38,235 bases of DNA from Cypionkella psychrotolerans. Lineage in GTDB: Bacteria > Pseudomonadota > Alphaproteobacteria > Rhodobacterales > Rhodobacteraceae. The stretch is taken from the NCBI RefSeq assembly GCF_001294535.1, contig NZ_LGIC01000084.1, positions 1 to 38,235 on the forward strand, in the 5' to 3' direction. Shown here piece by piece: positions 8,825 to 19,637 of the stretch. The notes under the pieces are model-generated. The model saw only the letters and a list, made by a program, of their open reading frames with translations. It was not told where the DNA came from and made no database searches. The number at the start of each line of letters is the position of its first letter. Position 1 is the first letter of the stretch. The translations under genes were made by a program, and so were the position numbers.

Positions 8825-9372
8825 CAGCGCCCCGCCGTCAGCGTCAGCGTGGCTTTGGCCAAAGCATTTGCCGTGGTCATATAGCCCACCAACGCGCCCG
8901 AAGCATTCGGCGGCAGCTCTAGCTTTTCGACCCCCAACGCCGTGACAGTGATCACATAATGATGCGTCTCACCCACCGGCGGGCAGGGTCCACCATAGGC
9001 CGGGATCCCGGCATCCGAATTCATCTGCACGGCCCCCGTCGGCAGGGTTTGCGCGCCCGCGCCGATGCCTGCGGGCAGTTCATTTGCCGTAGCCGGGATG
9101 TTGGTGACCACCCAATGCCACCAACCCGAGCCGGTCGGCGCCTCTGGATCATAGATCGTCACCACGAAGCTTTTGGTGGCTACGGGTGCGCCGCTCCACG
9201 CGATTTGCGGCGAAAGGTTGCCCCCCGTGCAGCCAAAGGAATCGGCGTAGTTCTTGTCGGTGAACGCGCCGTCGGCGGCATCAGCGCTGGTTACGGTGAA
9301 ATCTGCCGCCAGTGCGGCGTTGAGGCTTATCAGCACCGCGCCAGTTGCCAGCGAAAGGGTTGCCTTGATCAT
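8824..9372 (-). CDS. YbhB/YbcL-type PEBP-like exported protein
   Basis: 182 residues with a signal peptide ending in LNAALA-ADF, so periplasmic. The body matches the YbhB/YbcL phosphatidylethanolamine-binding / Raf kinase inhibitor-like family: CTGGNLSPQIAWSGAP, then DPEAPTGSGWWHWVV and YGGPCPPVGETHHYVITVTA, which together form the ligand pocket. Bacterial members have no firmly established function. Three closely spaced in-frame ATGs exist; 9372 is chosen because GGAG lies six bases upstream of it. The stop overlaps the start of the AraC-type gene. No clear promoter was found upstream. Confidence 0.92.
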   Translation of the reverse strand: MIKATLSLATGAVLISLNAALAADFTVTSADAADGAFTDKNYADSFGCTGGNLSPQIAWSGAPVATKSFVVTIYDPEAPTGSGWWHWVVTNIPATANELPAGIGAGAQTLPTGAVQMNSDAGIPAYGGPCPPVGETHHYVITVTALGVEKLELPPNASGALVGYMTTANALAKATLTLTAGR

Positions 9373-9566
9373 TCTCATCTCCATCGTCTGCTAGATTTGC
9401 ACAATATGGGGTGAAATTGGCAATAGTTTTGCGCTTGATTTGACATTTTTAGCGCCGAGGCGATCAATGTGGGATTGGCTTGGTGATTGGCTTGAGTGGA
9501 GGGGCGGCGGGTTGTACCCGTGCCGCGGCAGTTCTTTGGGGGCAATTTTGTCGGATATGTTGAACG

Positions 9567-9595
9567 CTCCGCGGGGGATATTTGGGCCAAGATGA
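9567..9595 (+). repeat. Dispersed ATATTTG-type repeat, copy 1
   Basis: CTCCGCGGGGGATATTTGGG followed by CCAAGATGA. It shares the core C-rich block, GATATTTG and terminal GATGA with copies at 24922-24955, 24972-25005 and 32579-32611. It lies in the 284-bp gap between the PEBP-like gene and the 29-codon gene; apart from it and the terminator at 9623-9649 I see nothing else there. Confidence 0.55.
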
Positions 9596-9622
9596 AATTG
9601 GAGAGAGTGCATTTGGGTGGTG

Positions 9623-9649
9623 GGGCGCGGGGTTTGATGCCCCGCGCCC
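9623..9649 (-). terminator. Hairpin after the small membrane-protein genes
   Basis: A perfect 10-bp stem GGGCGCGGGG / CCCCGCGCCC with a 7-nt loop, starting 7 bp past the stop codon of the 29-codon gene. There is no T-run after it on the minus strand, so it may block 3' exonucleases or act with Rho rather than as a classical terminator. Confidence 0.6.
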
Positions 9650-9656
9650 TGCCCGG

Positions 9657-9746
9657 TTACAGCGTCAGCGATGAGATGAAATCGCCGCCAAGGATGGCGA
9701 GGGCGATCAGGGCTGCGATGGTCAGTTTCAGAGTGTTGCTTTTCAT
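9657..9746 (-). CDS. 29-residue hydrophobic small protein
   Basis: Unrecognised. The frame reads MKSNTLKLTIAALIALAILG and ends GDFISSLTL: a short charged head followed by one hydrophobic helix, consistent with a tiny inner-membrane protein. Support for it being real: a well-placed TGAGG Shine-Dalgarno that overlaps the stop of the upstream 55-codon gene, a 7-bp gap to that gene, and a strong hairpin just after its stop. Against: such a short frame can arise by chance. Possible roles (subunit of a membrane complex, type I toxin-like peptide) are speculation. Confidence 0.55.
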   Translation of the reverse strand: MKSNTLKLTIAALIALAILGGDFISSLTL

Positions 9747-9753
9747 TTGGACC

Positions 9754-9921
9754 TCAGAGGAGTTCGGGGAGCAGGGCACCGGCGGCGGCGAGACCGCCTA
9801 GACCAAGCGCGACGATGATCCAGTTGATCAGGATTTTTTTGCCGCTTTCGACCGGATAGTCGGGCGGGGGCGAGCCTTGTTCGGATGGGTTCGTGGCATT
9901 GGTTTTGTTTTGAGCACTCAT
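9754..9921 (-). CDS. 55-residue single-helix membrane protein
   Basis: Unrecognised. A polar, Asn/Ser/Pro-rich head (MSAQNKTNATNPSEQGSPPP) is followed by a Lys-Lys boundary and one hydrophobic helix (ILINWIIVALGLGGLAAAGA) with a short tail LLPELL. It has a good ribosome-binding site (AAGGAA) and sits between the 123-residue gene and the 29-residue gene on the same strand, so the three may be one transcript. It would sit in the inner membrane with the polar head probably in the cytoplasm. No function can be assigned. Confidence 0.62.
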   Translation of the reverse strand: MSAQNKTNATNPSEQGSPPPDYPVESGKKILINWIIVALGLGGLAAAGALLPELL

Positions 9922-9979
9922 TGGCTTTCCTTGCGTTACATGCGTCAGCCGCAGGCAGGCAGGGCCAGCTTACGACAGG

Positions 9980-10351
9980 TCAGATCAGGGCTGGGCGTGG
10001 CGGCACGGGCGGTGCGCGGGCCTGCCAGCCAAGCTGGATCTGAGTAACGGTTGGAAGTGTGGGCTGTGGCACATCCAGCAGCCGGAAGCCGGGGCGATGG
10101 GATGGCAGCGGTGGTGTGGTGCTGTCGAGCAGCGGGATGCTGCGTGCCCGTGTTTCGGGCAGAGCGGGTTTGACGAAGCTGGGTTTCAGGGGCGCAGCGA
10201 GGGCCAGCGGGGTCTGCACGCTGACGGCAGCTTGGCCCATGGAGTGCAAGCTGGCCTGTTGGTAGGGCAGCACGGCCAGCAGCAGCGGCAGGGCGACCCA
10301 GAGGCCGAACCGATTGAGCAGGGTCAGGAACTGGCGCGCTTGGGGGTGCAT
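9980..10351 (-). CDS. Proline-rich membrane-anchored protein, unknown
   Basis: Unrecognised, 123 residues. A hydrophobic segment near the N-terminus (FGLWVALPLLLAVLP, about residues 16-30) is followed by a long proline-rich tail with no clear fold (PALPETRARSIPLLDSTTPPLP). The start at 10351 is chosen over an earlier ATG because GAGG lies just upstream and the longer frame runs toward the rpoC terminator. The composition resembles a short periplasmic linker anchored by one helix, but coding status is less certain than for its neighbours. It precedes the two tiny membrane proteins by 58 bp. Confidence 0.5.
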   Translation of the reverse strand: MHPQARQFLTLLNRFGLWVALPLLLAVLPYQQASLHSMGQAAVSVQTPLALAAPLKPSFVKPALPETRARSIPLLDSTTPPLPSHRPGFRLLDVPQPTLPTVTQIQLGWQARAPPVPPRPALI

Positions 10352-10458
10352 GGGCCTCGGGTCGATTGGATTGCCCTTTGTCTCAGCTTTGCGCTGGAGG
10401 GTCCAGTCGGCAAACCTTGCAGTGGCGGCGGGTTGCCAGCAGGTTTTTGGGCAAATAT

Positions 10459-10493
10459 GCAAAAGGCCCCCTGGTTTCCCAAGGGGCCTTTGC
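10459..10493 (-). terminator. Terminator hairpin downstream of rpoC
   Basis: GC-rich inverted repeat GCAAAAGGCCCC / GGGGCCTTTGC, beginning about 17 bp past the rpoC stop codon. Short T-runs are inside the arm rather than after it. It is the expected end of the rplKAJL-rpoBC transcription unit and is probably bidirectional. Confidence 0.75.
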
Positions 10494-10509
10494 TTTTCAT
10501 GTCAGACGA

Positions 10510-13500
10510 TCACTCGTCGCGGCTGTCCGCCGCGAAAGCTGACGGCGCGGCCACCGCAATCGGTGCTGCCAAGGTTGCCGCGATTTCGGCTTCGGACCGG
10601 CGCGCGTCGATCACCACGGTATCGCGGTCGGCTGCCACGGCTTTCACCACACGGGTTGCCCCACCGGTGCCTGCCGGGATCAGACGGCCGACGATGACGT
10701 TCTCCTTCAGGCCGACCAGTTTGTCGCGCTTGCCCTGCACCGAAGCCTCGGTGAGAACCCGCGTGGTTTCCTGGAACGACGCCGCCGAGATGAAGCTGCG
10801 GGTTTGCAGCGACGCCTTGGTGATCCCCAAGAGGATCGGTTCAGCGGTAGCCAAACGCATCCCATGCGAAGCGGCTTTATCGTTGGCCTCATCAAGCTCG
10901 TGCTTGTCAACGTTTTCGCCTTTGAGCAGCGTGGTTTCGCCCGAGTCGAGGATCTCAAACTTCTGCAGCATCTGGCGAACGATCACCTCGATGTGCTTGT
11001 CGTTGATCTTCACGCCCTGCAAGCGATACACGTCCTGCACTTCGTCGATCATGTAGTTCGCCAGCGCTTCGACACCCAAGATACGCAGGATGTCATGCGG
11101 CGCGGGGTTACCGTCCATGATGTAATCGCCCTTCTGGACGAAATCGCCTTCTTGCACCGGAATATGCTTGCCCTTCGGGATCATATATTCCTGCGCTTGC
11201 AGCGTCTCGTCTACAGGCTCGACCGTGATGCGGCGCTTGTTCTTGTAGTCTTTGCCAAAGCGCACATAGCCATCGGCTTCCGCGATGATGGCGTGGTCTT
11301 TCGGACGACGGGCTTCGAACAATTCTGCCACGCGAGGAAGACCCCCGGTGATGTCCTTGGTCTTGGCACCTTCGCGCGGAATACGCGCCACAACGTCACC
11401 CGGCACCAGTTCTTGGCCGTCTTCGACCGAAAGAACTGCATCCACCGACATCGGATAGCTGATCGGATGGCCGCCGTCATTGCGCACTGGTTCGCCCGTT
11501 GCCGGGTCCATCACGATAACTTCGGGCTTAAGATCGCCACCTTTCGGAGCCGAGCGCCAGTCAGACACGATCTTCTGTGTCATGCCTGTCGCATCATCGG
11601 TATCTTCGCGCACCGAGATGCCCGCGATGAGATCCTTGAACCGGGCAACCCCCGCCTTTTCGGCGATGATCGGCAAGGTATAGGGATCCCATTCGAACAG
11701 TTTGGTGCCACGCTTCACCGCGATACCGTCTTTGGCATGCAGTTTCGCGCCATAGGTCAGCTTGTGCACGGCGCGGTCTTGGCCCGCTTCGTCCACGATG
11801 GCGATCGACATGTTCCGACCGATAACGATCTGCTCGCCATTGACGTTGGACAGCAGGTTGGCGTTGCGGAACTCGATCTTGCCTTCTTGGCTGGCTTCCA
11901 GGAATGACTGTTGGCCACCCTGTGCGATACCGCCGATGTGGAACGTCCGCATCGTCAACTGGGTGCCCGGCTCACCAATCGACTGCGCGGCGATGATGCC
12001 GACAGCTTCGCCTTGGTTCACCAAAGTACCGCGTGCAAGGTCACGACCGTAGCACATCGCGCAGACGCCTTCTTCCGCGTCGCAGGTCAGCGGCGAACGG
12101 ATACGGGCCGAAGCCACGCCAGCGTTGTGGATCGCATCAGCACGACGCTCGTCGATCAACTCGCCGCGCGCCACCAGCACTTCACCCGTCAACGGCACGA
12201 CGATGTCATCGGCAGCCACCCGACCCAGCACGCGCTCGGCCAAGGATTGCACGACTTCGCCATCGTTCACAGCCACATCGGCGGTGATGCCACGGTCGGT
12301 GCCGCAATCATGCGAACGCACGATGCAGTCTTGCGCGACGTCCACCAGACGACGGGTCAGGTAGCCCGAGTTTGCCGTCTTCAACGCGGTGTCCGCGAGG
12401 CCCTTACGAGCACCGTGGGTCGAGTTGAAGTATTCCAGAACCGTCAGACCCTCTTTAAAGTTCGAGATGATCGGCGTTTCGATGATCTCGCCCGACGGTT
12501 TGGCCATCAGACCACGCATACCCCCCAGCTGTTTCATCTGCGCCGGCGAACCCCGTGCCCCAGAGTGCGACATCATATAGACCGAGTTCGGCTCTTTTTC
12601 CGCGCCCGCATCATCGTAATGCACAGCAGAAATCGACGACATCATGTCGGCAGCCACTTTGTCGGAACATTTCGACCAAGCATCGACCACTTTGTTATAC
12701 TTCTCGCCCTGCGTGATCAGGCCGTCCATATACTGCTGTTCGAACTCTTTCACCTGATCGCGGACTTCGTTGACGATCGGCCATTTGGTGTCCGGGATCA
12801 GCATGTCGTCTTTACCAAACGAGATGCCAGCCTTGAACGCCTCACGGAAGCCGAGGCCCATGATCTGGTCGCAGAAGATCACCGATTCTTTCTGGCCGCA
12901 GTAGCGGTAGACAGTGTCGATGACGGTTTGCACGTCTTTTTTCCGCAGCAGACGGTTAACGAGGTCAAACGGTGCTTTGGCGTTCAGCGGCAGAAGGTTG
13001 CCCAGACGCAGACGGCCGGGGGTGGTTTCAAACCGCTTCCAGACGATATTGCCGTGTTCATCGACTTGACGCAGACGACCTTGGATTTTGGCGTGCAGAT
13101 GCACCGAACCAGCGGCCAGCGCGTGTTCGACTTCATCAATGTCGGTGAAGATCATGCCTTCGCCGACCATGCCTTTACGCTGCATGGTGGTGTAGTAGAG
13201 GCCGAGCACCATATCCTGCGAAGGAACGATGATTGGCGCGCCGTTGGCGGGCGACAGAACGTTGTTCGTCGACATCATCAACACGCGGGCTTCCAGCTGG
13301 GCTTCCAGCGAAAGCGGCACGTGCACAGCCATTTGGTCGCCGTCGAAGTCGGCGTTGAACGCCGAGCAGACCAGCGGGTGCAGCTGAATAGCCTTACCTT
13401 CGATCAGGATCGGTTCAAACGCTTGGATGCCCAAACGGTGAAGCGTCGGCGCGCGGTTCAGCAGAACCGGGTGTTCGCGGATCACTTCATCGAGGATATC

Positions 13501-14736
13501 CCAAACTTCGGGACGCTCTTTTTCGACCAGCTTTTTCGCTTGCTTCACGGTCGAGGAAAGCCCTTTGGCCTCCAGACGCGAGTAGATGAACGGCTTGAAC
13601 AGCTCCAACGCCATCTTCTTCGGCAAGCCGCACTGGTGCAGCTTGAGTTCCGGGCCGGTCACGATAACCGAACGACCGGAGAAGTCGACGCGCTTGCCCA
13701 AAAGGTTCTGACGGAAGCGGCCCTGTTTGCCCTTGAGCATATCGGACAGCGACTTCAGCGGGCGCTTGTTGGTGCCGGTGATGACACGGCCACGACGGCC
13801 GTTGTCGAACAAAGCATCGACCGCTTCTTGCAACATGCGCTTTTCGTTGCGCACGATGATATCGGGTGCACGCAACTCAATGAGGCGCTTCAGACGGTTG
13901 TTACGGTTGATGACGCGACGATAGAGGTCGTTCAAATCCGAGGTCGCAAAGCGGCCACCATCCAGCGGCACCAGCGGGCGCAGTTCCGGCGGAATGACCG
14001 GGAGGACGGTCAAGACCATCCATTCCGGGCGGTTGCCGGATTCGAGGAACGACTCGACGATCTTCAAACGCTTGATGATCTTTTTCGGCTTCAGCTCGCC
14101 CGTGGCCTCTTTCAGGTCCGCCCGCAGTTGTTCAGCCGTGGTTTCCAGATCAATCGCGGCCAGCATTTCGCGGATGGCTTCCGCGCCGATGTTGGCGGTG
14201 AAAGCATCAGCGCCATACTGGTCTTGCGCGTCGAGATATTCTTCTTCGGTCAGCTGTTGCTGATAGGTCAGGTCGGTCAGACCCGGCTCGATCACCACAT
14301 AGTTTTCGAAGTACAGAACGCGTTCCAGATCCCGCAGCGTCATGTCCAGCATCAGGCCGATGCGGCTGGGCAGCGATTTCAGGAACCAGATGTGCGCAAC
14401 CGGCGAGGCCAGTTCGATGTGGCCCATCCGCTCACGGCGGACCTTTTGCAGCGTGACTTCAACGCCGCATTTTTCGCAGACAACGCCGCGATATTTCATG
14501 CGCTTGTATTTGCCGCAGAGGCATTCGTAATCCTTGATCGGGCCAAAGATCCGCGCGCAGAACAGACCGTCACGCTCGGGCTTGAACGTGCGGTAGTTGA
14601 TGGTTTCGGGCTTTTTGATCTCACCGAAAGACCACGACAGAATACGCTCGGGCGAGGCCAAGCTGATCTTGATCTCATCAAACGTCTTGACGGGCGCAAC
14701 CGGGTTGAACGGGTTGGTCGAGAGTTCCTGGTTCAT
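10510..14736 (-). CDS. rpoC: RNA polymerase subunit beta'
   Basis: Largest subunit of RNA polymerase, 1408 residues, the usual alphaproteobacterial length. The N-terminal zinc site is present (Cys72, Cys74, Cys87, Cys90 in [10 protein letters not shown]...[10 protein letters not shown]) and the catalytic magnesium loop [12 protein letters not shown] is intact at about residue 460. The second zinc site is visible in the stretch [15 protein letters not shown]. The start at 14736 has an AGGA ribosome-binding site. It is separated from rpoB by 88 bp carrying two perfect 20-bp palindromes. A 945-codon frame on the other strand is a shadow. Confidence 0.99.
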   Translation of the reverse strand: MNQELSTNPFNPVAPVKTFDEIKISLASPERILSWSFGEIKKPETINYRTFKPERDGLFCARIFGPIKDYECLCGKYKRMKYRGVVCEKCGVEVTLQKVRRERMGHIELASPVAHIWFLKSLPSRIGLMLDMTLRDLERVLYFENYVVIEPGLTDLTYQQQLTEEEYLDAQDQYGADAFTANIGAEAIREMLAAIDLETTAEQLRADLKEATGELKPKKIIKRLKIVESFLESGNRPEWMVLTVLPVIPPELRPLVPLDGGRFATSDLNDLYRRVINRNNRLKRLIELRAPDIIVRNEKRMLQEAVDALFDNGRRGRVITGTNKRPLKSLSDMLKGKQGRFRQNLLGKRVDFSGRSVIVTGPELKLHQCGLPKKMALELFKPFIYSRLEAKGLSSTVKQAKKLVEKERPEVWDILDEVIREHPVLLNRAPTLHRLGIQAFEPILIEGKAIQLHPLVCSAFNADFDGDQMAVHVPLSLEAQLEARVLMMSTNNVLSPANGAPIIVPSQDMVLGLYYTTMQRKGMVGEGMIFTDIDEVEHALAAGSVHLHAKIQGRLRQVDEHGNIVWKRFETTPGRLRLGNLLPLNAKAPFDLVNRLLRKKDVQTVIDTVYRYCGQKESVIFCDQIMGLGFREAFKAGISFGKDDMLIPDTKWPIVNEVRDQVKEFEQQYMDGLITQGEKYNKVVDAWSKCSDKVAADMMSSISAVHYDDAGAEKEPNSVYMMSHSGARGSPAQMKQLGGMRGLMAKPSGEIIETPIISNFKEGLTVLEYFNSTHGARKGLADTALKTANSGYLTRRLVDVAQDCIVRSHDCGTDRGITADVAVNDGEVVQSLAERVLGRVAADDIVVPLTGEVLVARGELIDERRADAIHNAGVASARIRSPLTCDAEEGVCAMCYGRDLARGTLVNQGEAVGIIAAQSIGEPGTQLTMRTFHIGGIAQGGQQSFLEASQEGKIEFRNANLLSNVNGEQIVIGRNMSIAIVDEAGQDRAVHKLTYGAKLHAKDGIAVKRGTKLFEWDPYTLPIIAEKAGVARFKDLIAGISVREDTDDATGMTQKIVSDWRSAPKGGDLKPEVIVMDPATGEPVRNDGGHPISYPMSVDAVLSVEDGQELVPGDVVARIPREGAKTKDITGGLPRVAELFEARRPKDHAIIAEADGYVRFGKDYKNKRRITVEPVDETLQAQEYMIPKGKHIPVQEGDFVQKGDYIMDGNPAPHDILRILGVEALANYMIDEVQDVYRLQGVKINDKHIEVIVRQMLQKFEILDSGETTLLKGENVDKHELDEANDKAASHGMRLATAEPILLGITKASLQTRSFISAASFQETTRVLTEASVQGKRDKLVGLKENVIVGRLIPAGTGGATRVVKAVAADRDTVVIDARRSEAEIAATLAAPIAVAAPSAFAADSRDE

Positions 14737-14775
14737 TTCAATTCCTAAGAATGTGGGTTGCGGGGGAAAGGCAGT

Positions 14776-14819
14776 CGATTTTCGCGCGAAAATCGTTCCC
14801 GAAATTCGCGCGAATTTCG
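14776..14819. repeat. Two adjacent perfect 20-bp palindromes between rpoB and rpoC
   Basis: CGATTTTCGCGCGAAAATCG (14776-14795) and CGAAATTCGCGCGAATTTCG (14800-14819), separated by TTCC. Both are exact palindromes sharing the core TTCGCGCGAA. In RNA each could fold into a long stem with almost no loop; in DNA they could form cruciforms or bind a dimeric protein. No T-run follows. A role in rpoB-rpoC processing or in balancing the two subunits is inference. Confidence 0.85.
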
Positions 14820-14824
14820 CCTAC

Positions 14825-17800
14825 CTATTCTTCCTCCGCATCCAGGAGTTCCATGTTGAGGCCCAAACCGCGGACCTCTTTGACGAGAACGTTGAACGAT
14901 TCTGGCACGCCAGCCTCGAAGTTGTCTTCGCCTTTGACGATCGACTCGTAGACCTTGGTGCGGCCTGCAACGTCATCCGATTTCACCGTCAGCATTTCCT
15001 GCAGGGTGTAAGCGGCGCCGTAAGCCTCCAGTGCCCAGACCTCCATCTCGCCGAGACGCTGGCCACCGAACTGGGCTTTACCACCCAACGGTTGCTGCGT
15101 GACCAACGAGTAAGGGCCCGTTGAGCGTGCGTGCAGCTTGTCATCCACCAAGTGGTGAAGTTTCAGCATGTACTTGACGCCGACGGTGACCTTGCGGGCG
15201 AATTGCTCACCCGAACGGCCATCGAACACCACCGACTGGCCAGAGGTGTCGAACCCGGCGCGAGTCAGCGCGTCGTTCACGTCAGCCTCTTTGGCACCGT
15301 CGAACACCGGCGATGCAATCGGCACACCTTTGGTCACGTTGCCAGCCAGCTCTAGGAAATCAGCCTCTGAGCGATCCGCGAAGGATTCCTCATAGGTTTC
15401 ATCGCCATAAGCATAGCGCACAGCATCGCGCACCGGGGTCATGTCACCTGAGCGGCGATACTCTTTCAGAGCGTCGTCGATGCGGATGCCAAGGCCACGC
15501 GCAGCCCAGCCCATATGCGTCTCAAGGATCTGGCCGACGTTCATCCGCGATGGAACCCCAAGCGGGTTCAGCACGAGATCAACTGCGGTGCCATCTGCCA
15601 GGAACGGCATGTCTTCCACAGGCACAACCTTGGAAACCACACCTTTGTTGCCGTGACGACCAGCCATTTTGTCGCCCGGTTGCAGCTTGCGCTTCACCGC
15701 GACGAACACTTTGACCATCTTCATCACACCCGGAGGCAGATCGTCGCCGCGACGGACCTTTTCAACCTTGTCGTCGAAACGGTTGTCCAAGGCACGCTTT
15801 TGCGCCTCAAACTGGTCGTGCAGGGCTTCAACGTCTTTCGCGTCAGCCTCGCCTTCTAGTGCCAGCTGCCACCACTGACCACGCGACAGCGTGCCCAGAA
15901 GTTCAGCGTCGATCACCGAGCCCGCTTTGATGCCTTTCGGCCCTTTCACGGCGGTTTTGCCAGTGATCAGGGTTTTCAGGCGCGAGTAGATGTTACGCTC
16001 AAGGATCGCGAGTTCATCGTCGCGGTCACGCGCCAGACGTTCGACTTCTTCACGCTCGATTTGCAACGCACGTTCGTCTTTATCGACGCCGTGACGGTTG
16101 AACACCCGCACTTCGACGATGGTGCCAAACGCACCCGGCGGCAGTTTCAGCGAGGTGTCGCGCACGTCCGAGGCTTTTTCACCAAAGATCGCCCGCAGCA
16201 GTTTTTCTTCCGGGGTCATCGGCGATTCACCTTTGGGGGTGATCTTGCCGACCAGAATATCGCCCGGCAGCACGTCAGCGCCGATATACACGATACCGGC
16301 TTCGTCAAGGTTGCGCAGGGCTTCCTCGCCGACGTTCGGGATATCGCGGGTGATTTCCTCTGGCCCGAGTTTCGTATCGCGCGCCGCGACTTCGTATTCC
16401 TCGATATGGATCGAGGTGAACACGTCGTCTTTCAGAATGCGTTCCGAAATCAGGATCGAGTCTTCATAGTTGTAGCCATTCCACGGCATGAAGGCCACGA
16501 TGACGTTCCGGCCAAGGGCGAGTTCGCCCAAGTCGGTGCAGGGGCCGTCCGCGATGACTTCCGAGCGCAGCACCGTGTCTCCCACTTTCACCAGCGGGCG
16601 CTGGTTGATGCAGGACGATTGGTTGGAGCGTTTGAACTTGCGCAGACGGTAGATGTCGACGCCCGGTTCACCCGGTTCCAGCATTTCGGTGGCGCGCACC
16701 ACGATACGCGTCGCGTCAACCTGGTCGATCACACCCGAGCGGCGGGCCATGATGGCCGCCCCCGAATCCCGCGCAACCACGGCTTCAATGCCGGTGCCGA
16801 CGAAGGGTGCATCGGCTTGCAGCAAGGGAACCGCCTGACGTTGCATGTTCGAGCCCATCAAGGCGCGGTTGGCGTCGTCGTTTTCAAGGAACGGGATCAA
16901 GGATGCCGCAACCGAAACCAGCTGCTTCGGCGACACGTCGATCAGGTCGATGGCTTCCGGCGGGTTCAGCATGAAGTCACCGGCTTTCCGCGACGAAATC
17001 AGATCGTCGGTGAAGCGGCCTTCCGCATCCTGTGCCGCGTTGGCCTGCGCCACGGTGTGACGCATTTCTTCAGTGGCCGACATGTAGACGACTTCATCAG
17101 TCACCTTGTTGTCGATCACTTTGCGATATGGCGTCTCGATGAAGCCATATTTGTTCACCCGCGCAAAGGTCGCCAGCGAGTTGATCAGACCGATGTTCTG
17201 ACCTTCTGGCGTTTCAATCGGGCACATCCGGCCGTAGTGGGTCGGGTGAACGTCGCGGACTTCAAAACCTGCACGCTCACGGGTCAAACCGCCTGGCCCC
17301 AGAGCCGAAAGACGGCGCTTGTGGGTGACTTCCGACAGCGGGTTGGTTTGGTCCATGAACTGCGACAGCTGCGACGAGCCGAAGAATTCACGCACCGCAG
17401 CCGCAGCCGGTTTGGCGTTGATCAGGTCTTGCGGCATGATCGTGTCGATTTCGACCGAGGACATACGCTCTTTAATAGCGCGCTCCATCCGCAGCAGGCC
17501 GACGCGGTACTGGTTTTCCATCAATTCGCCAACCGAACGCACACGACGGTTGCCAAGGTGGTCGATGTCGTCGATCTCGCCCTTGCCATCACGCAGTTCG
17601 GTCAGCGCCTTGATGCAGGCGACGATGTCGGCACGGTCGAGCGTGCGCTGGGTATCCGGGCGGCCCAGATCCAGACGCATGTTCATTTTCACCCGGCCAA
17701 CCGCCGAAAGATCATAACGCTCGCTGTCGAAGAACAGCGTGTCGAACAGCTGCGAAGCCGCTTCAACGGTCGGCGGCTCGCCCGGACGCATCACGCGGTA

Positions 17801-18958
17801 GATGTCCATCAGCGCGGTATCCCGGCCCATGTTCTTATCGGCGGCCATGGTGTTGCGCATGTAGGGACCGACGTTGACGTTGTCGATGTCCAGCACCGGA
17901 ATCTCGGTGATGCCTTGGTCGAGCAACAGCTTCAGCGAACCACCCTTAGGCTCGCCATCGCGGTCGTATTCCATCGTCAATTCGTCGCCAGCTTCGACCC
18001 AAATCTCGCCGGTTTCTTCGTTGATGATGTCTTTGCTGACATAGCGGCCAACGATGTGATCATACGGCACCAACAGGTCGGTGACCTTGCCGGTTTTCGC
18101 CAGATCGCTTGCCATCCGCGGCGTCATTTTCTCGCCGGCCTTGCAGATCACTTCGCCGGAATCGGCATCCACAATGTCATAGGTCGGGCGGGTGCCACGG
18201 ATACGGTCCGGGAAGAACTTGGTGACCCAGCCTTTGTTCTTTTGGAATTTGAACATGACGGTCTGGTAATAGGCATCCATGATGCCTTCTTGGTCCATCC
18301 CGAGCGCATAAAGCAGCGTGGTGACCGGCAGCTTACGGCGACGGTCGATCCGCGCGAACACGATGTCTTTGGCGTCGAACTCAAAGTCCAGCCACGAGCC
18401 GCGATACGGGATGATCCGGCAGGCGAACAGCAGCTTGCCGCTTGAGTGCGTCTTGCCCTTGTCGTGGTCAAAAAACACGCCGGGCGAACGGTGCATCTGG
18501 CTGACGATCACGCGCTCGGTGCCGTTCACAACAAACGTTCCGTTACCGGTCATCAGGGGCATGTCGCCCATGTAAACGTCTTGCTCTTTGATGTCCTTGA
18601 CCGACCGAGCCCCGGTGGTTTCGTCAACATCAAACACGATCAAACGTAGGGTAACTTTCAGCGGCGCGGCATAGGTCATGTCACGCGACTGGCACTCGTC
18701 CACGTCATACTTAGGCTTTTCCAGCTCATACTTGACGAATTCAAGCACGGCGGTCTCATTGAAGTCCTTGATCGGGAACACCGATTGGAACGTGCCCTGA
18801 ATGCCTTCGCCATCCAGCGGCTTGTCACTGTCGCCAGAGCGCAGGAACAGATCATAGGAAGATTTTTGAACCTCAATCAGGTTCGGCATTTCCAGAACTT
18901 CACGAATTTTACCGAAATAACGGCGGATTCGTTTCTGGCCAACGTAAGCTTGCGCCAT
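14825..18958 (-). CDS. rpoB: RNA polymerase subunit beta
   Basis: Second largest RNA polymerase subunit, 1377 residues. The rifampicin-binding cluster looks wild type: [20 protein letters not shown] followed by [17 protein letters not shown]. The active-site segments [13 protein letters not shown] and [12 protein letters not shown] near the C-terminal third are intact, and the ending [12 protein letters not shown] is typical. The start [16 protein letters not shown] is the alphaproteobacterial form. It follows rplL after 238 bp containing hairpins, where in other bacteria transcription is attenuated. Confidence 0.99.
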   Translation of the reverse strand: MAQAYVGQKRIRRYFGKIREVLEMPNLIEVQKSSYDLFLRSGDSDKPLDGEGIQGTFQSVFPIKDFNETAVLEFVKYELEKPKYDVDECQSRDMTYAAPLKVTLRLIVFDVDETTGARSVKDIKEQDVYMGDMPLMTGNGTFVVNGTERVIVSQMHRSPGVFFDHDKGKTHSSGKLLFACRIIPYRGSWLDFEFDAKDIVFARIDRRRKLPVTTLLYALGMDQEGIMDAYYQTVMFKFQKNKGWVTKFFPDRIRGTRPTYDIVDADSGEVICKAGEKMTPRMASDLAKTGKVTDLLVPYDHIVGRYVSKDIINEETGEIWVEAGDELTMEYDRDGEPKGGSLKLLLDQGITEIPVLDIDNVNVGPYMRNTMAADKNMGRDTALMDIYRVMRPGEPPTVEAASQLFDTLFFDSERYDLSAVGRVKMNMRLDLGRPDTQRTLDRADIVACIKALTELRDGKGEIDDIDHLGNRRVRSVGELMENQYRVGLLRMERAIKERMSSVEIDTIMPQDLINAKPAAAAVREFFGSSQLSQFMDQTNPLSEVTHKRRLSALGPGGLTRERAGFEVRDVHPTHYGRMCPIETPEGQNIGLINSLATFARVNKYGFIETPYRKVIDNKVTDEVVYMSATEEMRHTVAQANAAQDAEGRFTDDLISSRKAGDFMLNPPEAIDLIDVSPKQLVSVAASLIPFLENDDANRALMGSNMQRQAVPLLQADAPFVGTGIEAVVARDSGAAIMARRSGVIDQVDATRIVVRATEMLEPGEPGVDIYRLRKFKRSNQSSCINQRPLVKVGDTVLRSEVIADGPCTDLGELALGRNVIVAFMPWNGYNYEDSILISERILKDDVFTSIHIEEYEVAARDTKLGPEEITRDIPNVGEEALRNLDEAGIVYIGADVLPGDILVGKITPKGESPMTPEEKLLRAIFGEKASDVRDTSLKLPPGAFGTIVEVRVFNRHGVDKDERALQIEREEVERLARDRDDELAILERNIYSRLKTLITGKTAVKGPKGIKAGSVIDAELLGTLSRGQWWQLALEGEADAKDVEALHDQFEAQKRALDNRFDDKVEKVRRGDDLPPGVMKMVKVFVAVKRKLQPGDKMAGRHGNKGVVSKVVPVEDMPFLADGTAVDLVLNPLGVPSRMNVGQILETHMGWAARGLGIRIDDALKEYRRSGDMTPVRDAVRYAYGDETYEESFADRSEADFLELAGNVTKGVPIASPVFDGAKEADVNDALTRAGFDTSGQSVVFDGRSGEQFARKVTVGVKYMLKLHHLVDDKLHARSTGPYSLVTQQPLGGKAQFGGQRLGEMEVWALEAYGAAYTLQEMLTVKSDDVAGRTKVYESIVKGEDNFEAGVPESFNVLVKEVRGLGLNMELLDAEEE

Positions 18959-19048
18959 GTGCGTCGTAACCTTTCAATTTCGCCGGCAGACTTTCCGTCG
19001 GGCCACGGAAAGCGCGCCGATTGGCGAGAGGGGGAAAGTTCTATTCAT

Positions 19049-19070
19049 GCCACCCGTCCCTTAGGGTGGC
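19049..19070 (-). promoter_or_regulatory. Hairpin in the rplL-rpoB gap
   Basis: Perfect 7-bp stem GCCACCC / GGGTGGC with an 8-nt loop, about 90 nt before the rpoB ATG. It could be a processing or attenuation element; only the pairing is seen. Confidence 0.45.
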
Positions 19071-19174
19071 TCCCGAACCTTAACCGCACCTTGGAATGGG
19101 CTTTCGCAAAAGCGCAGTCCAAGACGCGATTAGCTGGGCCGGAGGTTGCCCCCCGACCCAGCCATTCATCAGAA

Positions 19175-19190
19175 CCGAGGCGAACCTCGG
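19175..19190 (-). promoter_or_regulatory. UUCG-type hairpin just after rplL
   Basis: On the minus-strand RNA, CCGAGG-UUCG-CCUCGG, an unusually stable tetraloop hairpin 6 nt after the rplL stop codon. No T-run follows. The rplL-rpoB gap is the place where E. coli attenuates to make more L7/L12 than RNA polymerase, so a partial terminator or an RNA stabiliser for rplL is a reasonable reading (inference). Confidence 0.6.
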
Positions 19191-19196
19191 CGCAAA

Positions 19197-19571
19197 TTAC
19201 TTCAGTTCAACCTTGGCGCCAGCGGCTTCCAGAGTTTTCTTGAAGCCTTCAGCGTCAGCTTTGCCAACGCCTTCTTTGACTTTGCCGCCGGCCTCAACGA
19301 GGTCTTTAGCTTCTTTCAGGCCCAGACCGGTGATGGTGCGGACTTCTTTGATGACGTTGATTTTGTTCGGACCAGCTTCGGTCAAAACAACGTCAAACTC
19401 GGTTTGCTCTTCAACCGGAGCAGCTGCAGCAGCCGGGCCAGCAGCCATCATGACAGCGCCACCAGCAGCTGGCTCGATGCCATAGGTGTCTTTCAGGATG
19501 GTTTTCAGTTCTTGCGCTTGCAACAGGGTCAGGCCAACGATTTGTTCGGCCAATTTGTTCAGATCAGACAT
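19197..19571 (-). CDS. rplL: 50S ribosomal protein L7/L12
   Basis: Ribosomal stalk protein, 124 residues: N-terminal dimerisation region ([20 protein letters not shown]), Ala/Gly-rich hinge at about 37-53, and C-terminal factor-binding domain with [20 protein letters not shown], the surface that contacts elongation factors. Several dimers bind L10. The gene is 66 bp after rplJ and has a weak GGAA ribosome-binding site. Confidence 0.99.
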   Translation of the reverse strand: MSDLNKLAEQIVGLTLLQAQELKTILKDTYGIEPAAGGAVMMAAGPAAAAAPVEEQTEFDVVLTEAGPNKINVIKEVRTITGLGLKEAKDLVEAGGKVKEGVGKADAEGFKKTLEAAGAKVELK

Positions 19572-19606
19572 TTCATGTTCCGTTCAGTTAAGATGGTTCC
19601 AACGAG

Positions 19607-19624
19607 GTGGGGGTTCAACCCCAC
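19607..19624 (-). promoter_or_regulatory. rplJ-rplL intercistronic hairpin
   Basis: GTGGGG / CCCCAC stem with one bulged base and a 5-nt loop, between the rplJ stop and the rplL start. It may help set the higher translation of rplL; the function is inferred. Confidence 0.4.
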
Positions 19625-19637
19625 GCGAGTCCGAAGA

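Noticed and set aside
11911-14748. 945-codon plus-strand frame over rpoC, and a 794-codon one over rpoB (16061-18445)
   Set aside because: Antisense shadows with Arg/His/Val-rich composition, no start signals and no domain pattern.
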